Assembly: GCA_904420205.1 (NCBI GenBank)
Contig: CAJFUN010000033.1
Location: 32,326-96,325, forward strand
From: Candidatus Parachristensenella avicola
GTDB lineage: Bacteria > Bacillota > Clostridia > Christensenellales > UMGS416
Direction of reading: 5' to 3'
Length of the DNA stretch: 64,000 nt
The first letter of the stretch is position 1. Every line of letters starts with the position of its first letter. Shown here piece after piece: positions 25,260-34,479 of the stretch. Under the pieces are notes generated by a model that was given only the letters and a program-made list of their open reading frames with translations, did not search any database and had not been told where the DNA came from. The position numbers and the translations under genes are program-made.

Positions 25260-27866
25260 GTGACGAGACTGAAACGGCTAATGCTCATCGATGGAAATTC
25301 TCTGGCCTATCGGGCCTTCTATGCGCTGCCCACCACTATGACCTCTCCGGAGGGCGTATGCACCAACGCAGTGCATGGCTTCTTAAACATGATGCTTAAA
25401 GCGTTGGACGACTACCGTCCCGACGGCCTGATGGTGGCCTTTGATATGCATGGACCCACCTTCCGCCATGCAGCCTATGGCGACTACAAGGGAACGCGCA
25501 AGCCGACGCCGGAGGAACTGCGGCCCCAGTTCCCCATGCTCAAAGAGATCTTAACGGCGCTGGGCGTATGCATTATGGAGAAGGAGGGGTATGAGGCGGA
25601 CGACCTGTTGGGTACGGTATCCGCCTGGGGCGAGCGGCAGGGGATGGACTGCCTGGTCGTGACCGGCGACCGGGATTCCCTGCAGCTGGTTTCTCCCCAG
25701 ACCCATGTGCTGCTAACGCTCAAAGGCTTGAGCCAGATCGAGGAATACACGGTGGAGCACTTGGCGGAAAAGCTTGCGCTGCGCCCTGATCAGATTCCCG
25801 ACCTAAAGGGACTGATGGGCGATAGCTCCGATAACATTCCGGGCATACCGGGCGTGGGTGAGAAGACGGCGCTGACGTTGCTGGCCCAGTATGAGACGGT
25901 GGACAACCTGCTGGCGCATACCGGCGAGCTTAAAGGCAAACTGAAGGAAAAAGTAGAAAAAGGTGCGGATATGGCGCGCTTTTCTCGAAACCTGGCGACG
26001 ATTGACCGCCAGGCGCCGGTTGAGGTGGAGGCCTGCAAGCTGGAACTGCCAGACGACGCCCGGATGGGCCAAGGGTTAGAGACACTGAAAAAATATGCGC
26101 TTCACAGCATTGCCAAGCGTCTGGAGGAGCGCTTACCCCGGCAGGAGGAGACGCATCCCGCCGTGGTGCATCAGGTAGGAAGCCTGGAGGAACTGGCCGG
26201 CCTGGCGGCGAGCTGGGCCGACGGTGAAACGCCGGTGGCGCTGATGGTGGGCGACGGGCTGACCTTGGCCCGGAGCGAAGATGAGCTATGGCAGGCCCCG
26301 CTGATGGTGAACCTGCTGGAGGCCGGATGGGCTTTGGAAGAGGTGCTGGCGGCCATTCGGCCGCTGCTGGAAGGGCGTGCGCCCAAGATTGTAGCCAGCG
26401 ACGATGCCCGCAAGGTGGGCTCTGGCGGCCGCCAGTGGCTGAGCTTGGCCGCCGGCGTAGGCGCGGGCTTTAAGGGACTGGAATATGATCTGACGCTGAT
26501 CGGCTATTTGCTGGACGCTACGGCGCGGCGGTTGGATCCGGCGGCCCTTTATGCGCAATACGTAGGGCGCGCGCCGGAGACAATGGACGCCCATCACCTT
26601 GTAACGCTGAAAAACGCCATGTGGCCCCGCTTGCAGCAGGCCGGCATGGAACCGCTGTACCGAAGCATGGAGCTGCCCCTGGTGGAGATCCTCTACCGCA
26701 TGGAGCGCGAAGGATTCAAAGTGGATCGCGAGGCTTTGACCGAGCTGGGCGCCGATATGCAGCGGCGTATCGACGAGGTCACCGAGCGCATCTACACGTT
26801 GGCAGGCGAGCGCTTTAACATCAATTCGACCCGCCAGTTGGGCGAGGTGCTCTTTGAGCGGCTGGGCTTACCCAAGGCGAAGAAGACGAAAACGGGCTAT
26901 TCCACCGATGCCAGCGTGCTGGAAAGCCTGCAAGATCAGCACCCCATCATTGAGCCGATCCTGGAATACCGGCAGCTGACCAAGCTGAAGGGGACCTATG
27001 TGGACGGACTTGTGCCCCTTTTGGATAGGGAGGACAAGCTGCATACCCGCCTGAATCAGACCCTGGTAGCGACCGGCCGGCTTAGCAGCGCCGAGCCTAA
27101 CCTGCAGAATATCCCCGTGCGTATGGAAGAGGGACGGCGCATCCGCGGCGTGTTTGTGGCCTCAGGGCCTGGACGGGTGCTGGTGGACGCCGATTATTCC
27201 CAGATCGAGCTCAGGGTATTGGCCCATATGGCCAAGGATCCACGGATGATCGAGGCCTTCCGGGATAAAGCGGATATCCATACCCGTACGGCTTCTCAGG
27301 TGTTCGGCGTGCCGGTGGAGCAGGTAACCCCGCAGCTGCGATCGGCGGCCAAAGCGGTGAACTTTGGCATCGTGTACGGTATTAGCGACTTTGGATTGGC
27401 CCGTCAGCTGGACATCACGCGGAAGGAAGCCGGCGACTATATCAGCCGCTACCTGGGCACTTTTGATCATGTGAAGGCTTATATGGAGCAAGTCGTCGAA
27501 ACGGGGCGGGAGCTTGGCTATGTGGAAACGCTGTACCACCGCCGCCGGCCCATGCCGGAACTAAAGGCGAAAGATCACAATACCCGCTCGGCTGCCGAGC
27601 GTATGGCCATGAACGCGCCCATCCAGGGAACCGCGGCCGATATCATCAAGCTGGCCATGGTAGCGGTGGACCGGGTGCTGGCGGAAGGCGGATTTAAAGC
27701 CCGCCTGATTCTGCAGGTGCATGACGAGCTCATTGTGGACGCGCCCGAAGAAGAGGCGGACGCGGTCGAGGCGCTGCTGATCCGGTGCATGGAGGGGGTA
27801 GTGTCGCTGGACGTACCCTTGACCTGCGAGGTGCACCGCGGCCACAGCTGGATGGATGCCAAATAG
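25260..27866 (+). CDS. polA: DNA polymerase I
   Basis: 868 aa from GTG 25260. ATG 25281 (closest to the usual M-L-L-I-D-G start) and ATG 25236 are alternatives; none has an ideal ribosome site. Residues ~1-290 are the 5' nuclease (LMLIDGNSLAYRAFY, VTGDRDSLQLV, KGLMGDSSDNIPGIPGVGEKTA). The middle domain lacks the D-x-E and other acidic residues of a working 3'-5' exonuclease, as in Bacillus and Thermus enzymes, so proofreading is probably absent. The C-terminal polymerase shows motif A DADYSQIELRVLAH, motif B RSAAKAVNFGIVYG and motif C LQVHDEL. It replaces RNA primers and fills repair gaps. coaE follows after 9 nt. Confidence 0.96.
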   Translation: MTRLKRLMLIDGNSLAYRAFYALPTTMTSPEGVCTNAVHGFLNMMLKALDDYRPDGLMVAFDMHGPTFRHAAYGDYKGTRKPTPEELRPQFPMLKEILTALGVCIMEKEGYEADDLLGTVSAWGERQGMDCLVVTGDRDSLQLVSPQTHVLLTLKGLSQIEEYTVEHLAEKLALRPDQIPDLKGLMGDSSDNIPGIPGVGEKTALTLLAQYETVDNLLAHTGELKGKLKEKVEKGADMARFSRNLATIDRQAPVEVEACKLELPDDARMGQGLETLKKYALHSIAKRLEERLPRQEETHPAVVHQVGSLEELAGLAASWADGETPVALMVGDGLTLARSEDELWQAPLMVNLLEAGWALEEVLAAIRPLLEGRAPKIVASDDARKVGSGGRQWLSLAAGVGAGFKGLEYDLTLIGYLLDATARRLDPAALYAQYVGRAPETMDAHHLVTLKNAMWPRLQQAGMEPLYRSMELPLVEILYRMEREGFKVDREALTELGADMQRRIDEVTERIYTLAGERFNINSTRQLGEVLFERLGLPKAKKTKTGYSTDASVLESLQDQHPIIEPILEYRQLTKLKGTYVDGLVPLLDREDKLHTRLNQTLVATGRLSSAEPNLQNIPVRMEEGRRIRGVFVASGPGRVLVDADYSQIELRVLAHMAKDPRMIEAFRDKADIHTRTASQVFGVPVEQVTPQLRSAAKAVNFGIVYGISDFGLARQLDITRKEAGDYISRYLGTFDHVKAYMEQVVETGRELGYVETLYHRRRPMPELKAKDHNTRSAAERMAMNAPIQGTAADIIKLAMVAVDRVLAEGGFKARLILQVHDELIVDAPEEEADAVEALLIRCMEGVVSLDVPLTCEVHRGHSWMDAK

Positions 27867-27875
27867 GAGGAACGC

Positions 27876-28484
27876 ATGAAAGTCATTGGATTAACCGGTG
27901 GGATCGCCACGGGTAAATCAACCGCCAGCAGGACGCTGCGGCAATTGGGGGCGACCATATGGGACGCAGACGAAACGGCACGGCAGGTTGTTCGGCCGGG
28001 AGAGCCGGGTTTTGACGCATTGAAGAAAGAATTCGGGGCGGACATTTTCGGCAACGACGGAAGGCTGAACCGGCGGGTGCTGGCGCAGCGGGTTTTCGGT
28101 AAGCCGGAGGAGGTTATCCGCCTAAACAAAACGTTGCATCCTATTATCCTGATGGATCTGGTGGAAAAGCTGAAGGCTTGGAGGGCCAAGGGCGTCAAGG
28201 TGGTCATTGTGGATGCGCCGCTGCTGTTTGAGAGCGGAGCGGACGTAGCTTGCGATCAGGTGTGGGTGCTCTCCTGTGGCGAGGATGAGCAGCTGCGCCG
28301 GGTAATGGAGCGGGATAAGCTCAGCCAGCAGGAAGCAATCGAGCGGCTGGAGGCCCAGATGAGCGATGCCGAGCGCCGGGCCCGCGCTACCCGTGTGATC
28401 GATACCTCCGGAGACGAAGCTTCAACCCAGCGCGCAGTAACCGCCTATTACGAAGAACTGCTGGAGGATGAGGATGAGGGTTAG
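27876..28484 (+). CDS. coaE: Dephospho-CoA kinase
   Basis: 202 aa, ATG 27876 with AGGAGG 5-6 nt upstream. P-loop GLTGGIATGKST, the DADETARQVV substrate segment, VVIVDAPLLFESG and the lid region RVMERDKLSQQEAIERL...QMSDAERRA are all typical. It performs the last step of coenzyme A synthesis, phosphorylating the ribose 3' hydroxyl of dephospho-CoA. The polA-coaE order is common in Firmicutes. Its 3' end overlaps the next gene by 11 nt. Confidence 0.96.
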   Translation: MKVIGLTGGIATGKSTASRTLRQLGATIWDADETARQVVRPGEPGFDALKKEFGADIFGNDGRLNRRVLAQRVFGKPEEVIRLNKTLHPIILMDLVEKLKAWRAKGVKVVIVDAPLLFESGADVACDQVWVLSCGEDEQLRRVMERDKLSQQEAIERLEAQMSDAERRARATRVIDTSGDEASTQRAVTAYYEELLEDEDEG

Positions 28485-30039
28485 GAGGCGGCTAGCGGCG
28501 CTGCTGGCCTTGACGCTGCTAATGATTATCCCGCTGGCGGGCTGCCAGGGCGGAGAAGACGAAAGCTCATCGCCGGTGCTCGTGGTGGCAACCCCGACGC
28601 CCAAGGCGGATCTTTCCACCCTGAATATTGTCATGCCGGAGAATGTCGAAACGCTGCATCCGCTGCGGGCAACCCAGCGGGAGGTCCGCAGTCTGCTGGG
28701 GCTTGTCTACGAAAGCTTGCTGACCTATGACGAGGAGGGCAACCCCACCGGCGGGCTGGCCGCCAGCATGGAGCCTGACGATACGGCGAAGGTGTGGACG
28801 GTGAAGCTGCGGACCCAGGCCAGTTGGCAAGGTAGCGGTCGCCCGATTTCGGCCGATGATGTGATTTTTACGCTGGATCTGATCCGCCAGATCGGCCAGG
28901 AGGGGGCCTATGCGTCAGTTTTGGATTACCTGGAGAACTGGGAAAAGGTGGACGACACCACGGTGCGTATCAGCTGCAAGCACGGATTTATGGGCAACCA
29001 AATGGCGCTGGACTTCCCGATCGTTCCCATGGATGCGGGCTTTACCGCCGATAGCGCGCCCAATCCAGGCGTAGGCACCGGCCCTTATGTCCTGGGCGAA
29101 CTTAAAGAGGGGGAAAGCCTCACCCTGACGGTGAATCCCAGCTGGTGGAAGCAGCAGCCTTCCATTAAGACCATCGTGGCACACCGCTATCCCGATACCC
29201 AAACGGCTTCAACCAGCCTGATGCTGCGGCAGCTGGATGTAGTGCAGACCGACGACGTGGTGACCGATCAATACAGCTACGCCGGAGACGTGAATACCTA
29301 CGAATATGTAACGCCGTATTTTGAGTTCTTAGCCTTCAATATGGCCAGCCCCAACGTGGCGGACGTCCGCTTCCGCCAGGCGGTAGCCTACAGCCTGAAC
29401 CGCAAGGAAATTGCCTCCGATGTTTATATGAACCATGTGACTTTGGCAGACAGCCCCTTTTTCCCCGGCAATGCGCTGCTGAAGGAAGAAGCGGCCCTGG
29501 AGCAGGATGTTGCGCAGGCCCAATCACTGCTGACCGCCATGGGATGGAATAACCAAACTCAGCTTACCCTGCTGACCTATGACAATAAGCAGGATCCGGT
29601 TCGCCAAGAAGCGGCCAACCTTATTGCACGGCAGTTGGGCGAGCAGGGGATTATCGTTAACGTGATCGCCAAAAGCGGGGACGAATTTACGAAGGATCTG
29701 GAAGAAGGCAATTATGACCTGCTGCTGGCCGGCTGGTATCTGGGCGAGGTGCCGGACATGAGCTTTGGGCTTTCCAGCGCCGGCGAAGGCAATGTGACCG
29801 GCTACAACAGCCCGGCCATGGATCAAAAGCTGGCGGCTTTGCTGGAGAGCGGCAGCAGCGGCTTTGCCGATGCGTTGGCCGCAGTGAAGGCTCAACTGGC
29901 GGAGGACGTTCCTCTCGTTAGCCTGTATTTCCGCAACCATACGCTGCTGACAACCGCCCAGATCAAGGGCGTGGGACGCGTTGAAGAGGATAACGCTTTT
30001 ATTTCCATTGACCAGTGGATCGTCGGCCAAAGCGAATAA
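28474..30039 (+). CDS. Family 5 (peptide/nickel type) ABC substrate-binding lipoprotein
   Basis: 521 aa from ATG 28474, which has GGAGG 6 nt upstream within coaE; ATG 28468 abuts that site. A short basic N-terminus, hydrophobic segment LLALTLLMIIPL and lipobox LAGC place the mature cysteine near residue 25. The mature part has the family 5 pattern: ETLHPLRATQREVRSLLGLVYESLLTYDE, the ADDVIFTLDLIR segment, and FRQAVAYSLNRKEIA. It binds peptides, metals or sugars in related proteins. No permease or ATPase genes follow, so it either feeds a transporter coded elsewhere or has another role. The operon polA-coaE-this gene ends before the tRNA promoter. Confidence 0.88.
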   Translation: MRVRRRLAALLALTLLMIIPLAGCQGGEDESSSPVLVVATPTPKADLSTLNIVMPENVETLHPLRATQREVRSLLGLVYESLLTYDEEGNPTGGLAASMEPDDTAKVWTVKLRTQASWQGSGRPISADDVIFTLDLIRQIGQEGAYASVLDYLENWEKVDDTTVRISCKHGFMGNQMALDFPIVPMDAGFTADSAPNPGVGTGPYVLGELKEGESLTLTVNPSWWKQQPSIKTIVAHRYPDTQTASTSLMLRQLDVVQTDDVVTDQYSYAGDVNTYEYVTPYFEFLAFNMASPNVADVRFRQAVAYSLNRKEIASDVYMNHVTLADSPFFPGNALLKEEAALEQDVAQAQSLLTAMGWNNQTQLTLLTYDNKQDPVRQEAANLIARQLGEQGIIVNVIAKSGDEFTKDLEEGNYDLLLAGWYLGEVPDMSFGLSSAGEGNVTGYNSPAMDQKLAALLESGSSGFADALAAVKAQLAEDVPLVSLYFRNHTLLTTAQIKGVGRVEEDNAFISIDQWIVGQSE

Positions 30040-30056
30040 CCTTCATGCAAAAGGCC

Positions 30057-30085
30057 TTGACAAACCTATGGGGTTTGCGTATAAT
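30057..30085 (+). promoter_or_regulatory. tRNA-Leu promoter
   Basis: Consensus sigma-A promoter: -35 TTGACA (30057-30062), exactly 17 bp, -10 TATAAT (30080-30085), 30 nt before the mature tRNA 5' end. Confidence 0.85.
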
Positions 30086-30115
30086 CAATCATGCATTGCA
30101 TGTGCAATGCATTTT

Positions 30116-30200
30116 GCGATAGTGCTGGAATCGGCAGACAGGCACGTTTGAGGGGCGTGTGTGGCAACACGTATGGGTTCAAGTCCCATCTATCGCACCA
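30116..30200 (+). tRNA. tRNA-Leu (anticodon GAG)
   Basis: Acceptor arms GCGATAG (30116-30122) and CTATCGC (30190-30196), discriminator A and encoded CCA to 30200. The anticodon stem CACGT/GCGTG (one G-T pair) encloses TTGAGGG, giving anticodon GAG for CUC/CUU codons. A long variable arm (TGTG-GCAA-CACG) marks a class II tRNA, and the T arm ATGGG-TTCAAGT-CCCAT is canonical. It has its own consensus promoter and terminator. Confidence 0.95.
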
Positions 30201-30201
30201 G

Positions 30202-30241
30202 CTCGTCTCAAGCGATCGATCGTTTGAGACGAGTTTTTTTG
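30202..30241 (+). terminator. tRNA-Leu terminator
   Basis: CTCGTCTCAAGCGATC / GATCGTTTGAGACGAG stem (30202-30233, one wobble) followed by seven or more T. Confidence 0.9.
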
Positions 30242-30290
30242 TTCCATGGCTAAACTCACCGCGCGATCAATCTGCCGCTCCGAGCTTCTA

Positions 30291-30331
30291 AACCGAAACC
30301 CAGCGCAGCGGGTTCGGTTGGGCTTTCTTTT
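30291..30331 (+). terminator. Orphan terminator-like hairpin 1
   Basis: AACCGAAACCC / GGGTTCGGTT (one bulge) with an AGCGCAGC loop, then GGGCTTTCTTTT. Confidence 0.5.
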
Positions 30332-30370
30332 GAAGGCATCTTAGGCCCGATGGTGTCACTCGTACCGAAA

Positions 30371-30407
30371 AGCCACCGAATTCCATGCATTCGGCGGCTC
30401 CTTTTTT
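30371..30407 (+). terminator. Orphan terminator-like hairpin 2
   Basis: AGCCACCGAAT / ATTCGGCGGCT (one mismatch), 7-nt loop, CC then TTTTTT. Confidence 0.6.
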
Positions 30408-30714
30408 CCGATTGGGCAGCAGATACCCGCTGCACACATTTATCATTGCAAACGATAAGGGCATCATGAACGATGAAAATGCGATAGGATTAACCTAACC
30501 ACGCAAAAAGGGCGTATCATATGGATGCGGGGATCATGATTCTATCTTGATGGTTGCTTTGGTGGTTACCTATCGGCAGCGCATGATGCGAAACGATTTA
30601 TATGGTCGCTATTGCGAGCGGACAGAAAAGCGCCCTTCCAAACGCGCAGGCAATAATGGCCGAAAAGCGAAACATGAAAGCATTCAAAGGAAACACACGA
30701 ACAGGAGCACGCAG

Positions 30715-31044
30715 ATGACCATTTCATCTTGTACCAATGATTTCGAGGCAAAGGCGGAAATCCGTATATGGCTGGATGATCTTCGGCCCGCGCCGGAAGG
30801 ATATATATGGTGCCGCAGCGTAAACGAGGCAAAGAAGCTGATCATTTCGCTGGGCAGCGATACCAAGATCGCAGTGATCGACTGCGATCATGACCTGGGG
30901 GACTATGCGCTTGACGGCGGCGATGGCATCAAGCTGCTGGACTGGCTGGCGGAAAATGGACGATTCTAGCCTATCGCCTTACATACGATGAACCCGGTAG
31001 GGAGGGAGAACATGCGGAGATTGGTGAACCGCTACTGGAAATAG
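30715..31044 (+). pseudogene. Cyclic-phosphate-processing receiver-domain-like gene with in-frame amber stop
   Basis: ATG 30715 has AGGAG 8 nt upstream. The frame encodes IRIWLDDLRPAPEGYIWCRS...IAVIDCDHDLGD, then GDGIKLLDWLAENGRF, the pattern of the small stand-alone receiver-like family (cREC). A TAG at 30967-30969 stops it after 84 residues. Reading on in the same frame without any indel gives PIALHTMNPVGRENMRRL and VNRYWK before a natural stop at 31042-31044. This restores the expected C-terminus, so a ~109-aa gene has been interrupted by one codon. Either it is a recent nonsense mutation or the amber is read through; a truncated 84-aa product is also possible. A bidirectional terminator follows immediately. 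Confidence 0.75.
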
Positions 31045-31061
31045 ACGATGCAATTCATCTG

Positions 31062-31106
31062 AAAATGGGGCAGCCCATCGAACACCGATGGGCTGCCCCA
31101 TTTTAT
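31062..31106. terminator. Bidirectional terminator
   Basis: 19-bp perfect stem (31062-31080 with 31086-31104) with a 5-nt loop; A-run on the left and T-run on the right make it work for both the receiver-like gene and the convergent thioesterase. Confidence 0.85.
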
Positions 31107-31132
31107 TTCCTATATCACGCAGGCCTGTATAT

Positions 31133-31588
31133 TCAGGATTCTTCTTTCGTACCTTCGGCCTCATGCTGTTCTGCGCAGCAGCGCTTAAAAGCTAGATCAA
31201 GTATACGATGCATCTCCGGATCAGCGCGCTGCAGGGAGATCACCCTGCCATTTTGAAGGAAACAATGCTTTGTGGCCGCCGTTGCCGCAACAATACCCGT
31301 CGAGGCCAGCCTTATCGTATAGCCTACCTCCAGCTGGACGCCGGTATATTTGGTCATGGCAACCTCAATCAGCACCGTATCGCCAAAGGTTGTTGGCTTT
31401 TTATACGCGATAGACAGCCCCATGACGGGCGAAGCGATGCCGCACGCTTCTATGGCCTGAAAGGGCAGATTTATGCTGTCCAGGAAGGCGACCCGTGCCT
31501 CTTCCATCCACTTCACGTAGTTTGAATGATGGGAGATCCCCATCTTATCCGTTTCATGATATTGGATCTTTCTTTCATATTGAAACAT
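31133..31588 (-). CDS. Acyl-CoA thioesterase (YbgC/4HBT hot-dog family)
   Basis: 151 aa. The N-terminal YHETDKMGISHHSNYVKWMEEAR is the hot-dog 4-hydroxybenzoyl-CoA thioesterase motif, with the catalytic Asp in ETDKMG and the active-site helix behind it. Members hydrolyse short- to medium-chain or aromatic acyl-CoAs, and some serve the Tol-Pal or phospholipid systems. The start at 31588 has a weak AGAGGT-like site. It lies within the accessory stretch and is 42 nt from the stop of the large secreted-protein gene on the same strand, so it could be the last gene of that operon. Confidence 0.88.
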   Translation of the reverse strand: MFQYERKIQYHETDKMGISHHSNYVKWMEEARVAFLDSINLPFQAIEACGIASPVMGLSIAYKKPTTFGDTVLIEVAMTKYTGVQLEVGYTIRLASTGIVAATAATKHCFLQNGRVISLQRADPEMHRILDLAFKRCCAEQHEAEGTKEES

Positions 31589-31630
31589 GGGCTTTACCTC
31601 TTCTGAACCATTTGCTAGCGTTTTATCCTT

Positions 31631-34468
31631 CTAATAGTTAAAGAACACATCTCCGCCGCCGGCGGTCATATGCCGGCCGATTTCTTGAAGATCATTGGCG
31701 TCATTTAAGTTGAGCTTATAAAGAATCCCATCGTTATTTTCATAGGCGGTCATATAGGCGTAGCCGTTATAGATGGCGAATATGCTCTGAACGCCTTTAA
31801 TGTAACCCTTTGACCCCTGATAGGATACGTTCGTATTGCCGCTTTCGTCCATTGTGACAAGGCTGACGCTTAATGACTCTGCGTTCTCATTGTTTCGCAG
31901 ACTCTGATAGAGCGTCCAAGTGCGATCATCATTTTCCACCAGAATCACGGCATTATTGTCGTAGTTTCCTAAGACGAGCTCTGTCAGCGGCTTTATAGCG
32001 CTTTGGCTATCGATTAACTTGCCTTCCGTGATGCTGTATGTCTGATAGAAGGTTGAGTTTGTCTTAAAATCATACTGCTCCCATGTGATCAGATCGTTCT
32101 CTATCACAAAGTAGAGTCCGGACCACCCAATGCTGCCGCTGTCCACCAACACGGCCCGGCCGCTTCCATCCTTTTCGCAGCGGCACAGCCGGAAGCTCAC
32201 CATGTCATCCGTCCCTGGCGTTTTCTCTACATAGTAGATCTTGCCGCCATAATAGGCGAACTTTGCCACATAGTACCCCTCGCCAGCGGGCGCGGGCAGC
32301 AATTGGATGCCCGCGTTTTCGTCGATGTATTGAGTGGATACGGAATACAGCGTCCCATCGATTTCGCCCATAGCGCTCGCCATAGCAATCCCGCCGGTGC
32401 CAAGATGCGCCGTATCGACGGGGTTTATCGCCGCGCCCGGCTCGCCCTCAGCCCGTACGGTATCCTCTCCGGCTACAGTCGGCGAGGTGAACCGCATCGA
32501 AGCCGCGACAGTCAGCGCATGCTCATACGGTATACAGCCGGCTGGTTTATAGAGCGGAATGTATTGCTCCGCGTAATTTCCGCCGACCGTTCCATCAAAA
32601 AATCCGCATATTTCGCCATTAGTATTGGTGATTTCGCAATGAGCATCCTCCACAGGCGCGTCATCCGCTTCTTCAAGCACCGCGCCGGAAACTTGCAAAT
32701 ACATTTTTTGGGTATAGTTATCTATCAGCGCTGAATCGTCGATTTCCTGCAACCGGTACGATTTGCTATAGGTGTTTTCCGGTGTAATCTTATAATTCGC
32801 CGACAAAATCGACATCTTGTTCAGGAGAAATTCCATCTGCTCCTGCTGCTGTGTTAGCTCGTCTCCGCTAAGCCCCAGCGCCGACGTGGCTTGATTTTTC
32901 GCAATATAGCAGGTCTTTAAGTAGATATACGCCGCCTCCGACAGGGCCTTGAATTCCTTCTCGTCCGCCTTCCGGGCGGGATAGGCCTTTAGCTCTGCCT
33001 GCAGGATCCTTTCCACGTCGCTCTGCAGGGGGATGGCCAGCACGCTTATCTGAAAGCTATGGGTAGCGCTTATCCCCTCTGAAATAGCCGGTATCAGATG
33101 CGTTGCCAGCTGCATCAGCTTAAAGACAGGGCATGATGCGCTCAGGCCGTCCAAGACCCAGCTTCCTGCATTTTTGGAAATATAATCATACAGCGAGTAA
33201 TTGACCGCGCCGCTTTGCATCCGTGCAGCGTATGTTTCAATTTCATTCAGCACGATAGGATCGGAATAGGTCAAAAACTCTTTATTGGCGCAGATCGCAC
33301 CGACTCCGCCAAGGCTAATCTCGTCTACAGCGGCATAGGTCGCAGCCGTCTGCAGCATGCCGAATACCGTCGTCACGCCGGTTAGTACGCCGTCAATGCC
33401 GGCATTCATCGCTTGCAGCTTTTTCTTCTGTTCGGTCAGCGCGTTAATCTTATCCAGCGCTTCGCTGAACCAGCGCGGGTCATTCACCAGGCTGCTGCTG
33501 CTCACCCGGGCCTCCAGCACCGCGTCCATCAGATCCATATCCACCGCCGCATTGGCGCCTATATCATATTCCGTTTGAACCAGGCTCATCACGTCGGATA
33601 TCTCATTGATCGACGCCTTCGCCGCCGCCACAGATTCGTCCGGAACGACACACATCAGATCCACGGTCAAATCGTCGGCCAGCTGCTCCAAAAGAAGCTC
33701 ATATCCCTTTTCATCAAATCCAAAGGCCGACAGGGCAACCGCCGCCCATGCGGTGGCGTCGCCGTCGAGCAGCTTGGACGCGATCTGCGCCGCGGCGCTC
33801 GATCCGCTCAAAAGCGCTAGGTTTCCGCTGGTATACGCTGTCATGCATTCGCCGCTGTTGTTGTATAAATAGGCGAGTACGTCGATTACGGTCTCGTCCG
33901 GATCGTAGACGGTAATAAAAGTATCCTCTCCATCCGTTTCCTGGTGAAGGCCCAGGTCGAAAAGGATGCATAGATCCTGCAGCGGGACCCATAGCGAATC
34001 GTTGTCATAGATCGGCGCGGCGGAAAGCTGCATGGTAAGCGAAATATAAGAATCTGCAAAATCGCCCGCAAAAAATTGCGCTTCCGGATTCCCGCTGCCC
34101 AGCGCCAGATGCCGCTCATACGCGCTGATCAGCAGCGTCGAGCCGCCCTTTTTCACCGTAAGGCCGAGGACGCTTTGGATTTCGCTGTCGGCGATGTACA
34201 GATGCCCGTCGCTTACCAGCACCGGCATATACACGCTCGCCATTGTTTTCAGTCCATCGTCCGCCTGGGCCTCTTCGTACTGAACGGGAAGGAGCCCATA
34301 GTATCCGTCCGTATCCGGATCGTAACCGCTTATGTCCGCCCCAAAGGGAATGTCCACCACGTGATTCTCTGCCGGCGCCGCTGCAGCGCCCTTGCCTGCA
34401 AACGCGCCCGAAAGAACGATGCACAGCAGAAGGATGACCGCCGTAACGCGGATATTCTTGCTCTTCAT
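31631..34468 (-). CDS. Large secreted protein, copper-amine-oxidase-like N-terminus and DUF5050-like C-terminus
   Basis: 945 aa from ATG 34468, GGGAG 7 nt upstream; the GTG at 34474 is too close to that site. Residues 1-32 are a signal peptide (VILLLCIVLSGAFAGKGAAAA). Residues ~70-185 resemble the two-strand stalk domain of copper amine oxidase N-terminal repeats (MPVLVSDGHLYIADSEIQSVLGL, SLWVPLQDLCILFDLGL). The middle ~400 residues are helical with no family I recognise. From about 640 onward, beta-propeller-like strands appear (GTLYSVSTQYID, KIYYVEKTPG, NGYAYMTAYENN), as in DUF5050. It is probably exported and attached or released. Upstream and same strand lies a small membrane-anchored protein, 11 nt away, most likely co-expressed. 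Function unknown. Confidence 0.6.
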   Translation of the reverse strand: MKSKNIRVTAVILLLCIVLSGAFAGKGAAAAPAENHVVDIPFGADISGYDPDTDGYYGLLPVQYEEAQADDGLKTMASVYMPVLVSDGHLYIADSEIQSVLGLTVKKGGSTLLISAYERHLALGSGNPEAQFFAGDFADSYISLTMQLSAAPIYDNDSLWVPLQDLCILFDLGLHQETDGEDTFITVYDPDETVIDVLAYLYNNSGECMTAYTSGNLALLSGSSAAAQIASKLLDGDATAWAAVALSAFGFDEKGYELLLEQLADDLTVDLMCVVPDESVAAAKASINEISDVMSLVQTEYDIGANAAVDMDLMDAVLEARVSSSSLVNDPRWFSEALDKINALTEQKKKLQAMNAGIDGVLTGVTTVFGMLQTAATYAAVDEISLGGVGAICANKEFLTYSDPIVLNEIETYAARMQSGAVNYSLYDYISKNAGSWVLDGLSASCPVFKLMQLATHLIPAISEGISATHSFQISVLAIPLQSDVERILQAELKAYPARKADEKEFKALSEAAYIYLKTCYIAKNQATSALGLSGDELTQQQEQMEFLLNKMSILSANYKITPENTYSKSYRLQEIDDSALIDNYTQKMYLQVSGAVLEEADDAPVEDAHCEITNTNGEICGFFDGTVGGNYAEQYIPLYKPAGCIPYEHALTVAASMRFTSPTVAGEDTVRAEGEPGAAINPVDTAHLGTGGIAMASAMGEIDGTLYSVSTQYIDENAGIQLLPAPAGEGYYVAKFAYYGGKIYYVEKTPGTDDMVSFRLCRCEKDGSGRAVLVDSGSIGWSGLYFVIENDLITWEQYDFKTNSTFYQTYSITEGKLIDSQSAIKPLTELVLGNYDNNAVILVENDDRTWTLYQSLRNNENAESLSVSLVTMDESGNTNVSYQGSKGYIKGVQSIFAIYNGYAYMTAYENNDGILYKLNLNDANDLQEIGRHMTAGGGDVFFNY

Positions 34469-34479
34469 ATCCACTCTCC

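Larger units (their letters stand above)
30242..30714. other. Gene-free stretch after the tRNA
   Basis: No supportable gene. It holds two terminator-like hairpins in a row (30291-30331 and 30371-30407) that belong to no visible gene, and a short TTATC...GATAA inverted repeat near 30439-30460. It looks like the remains of lost genes. The open frame from 30547 is only the leader of the receiver-like gene at 30715. Confidence 0.5.
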
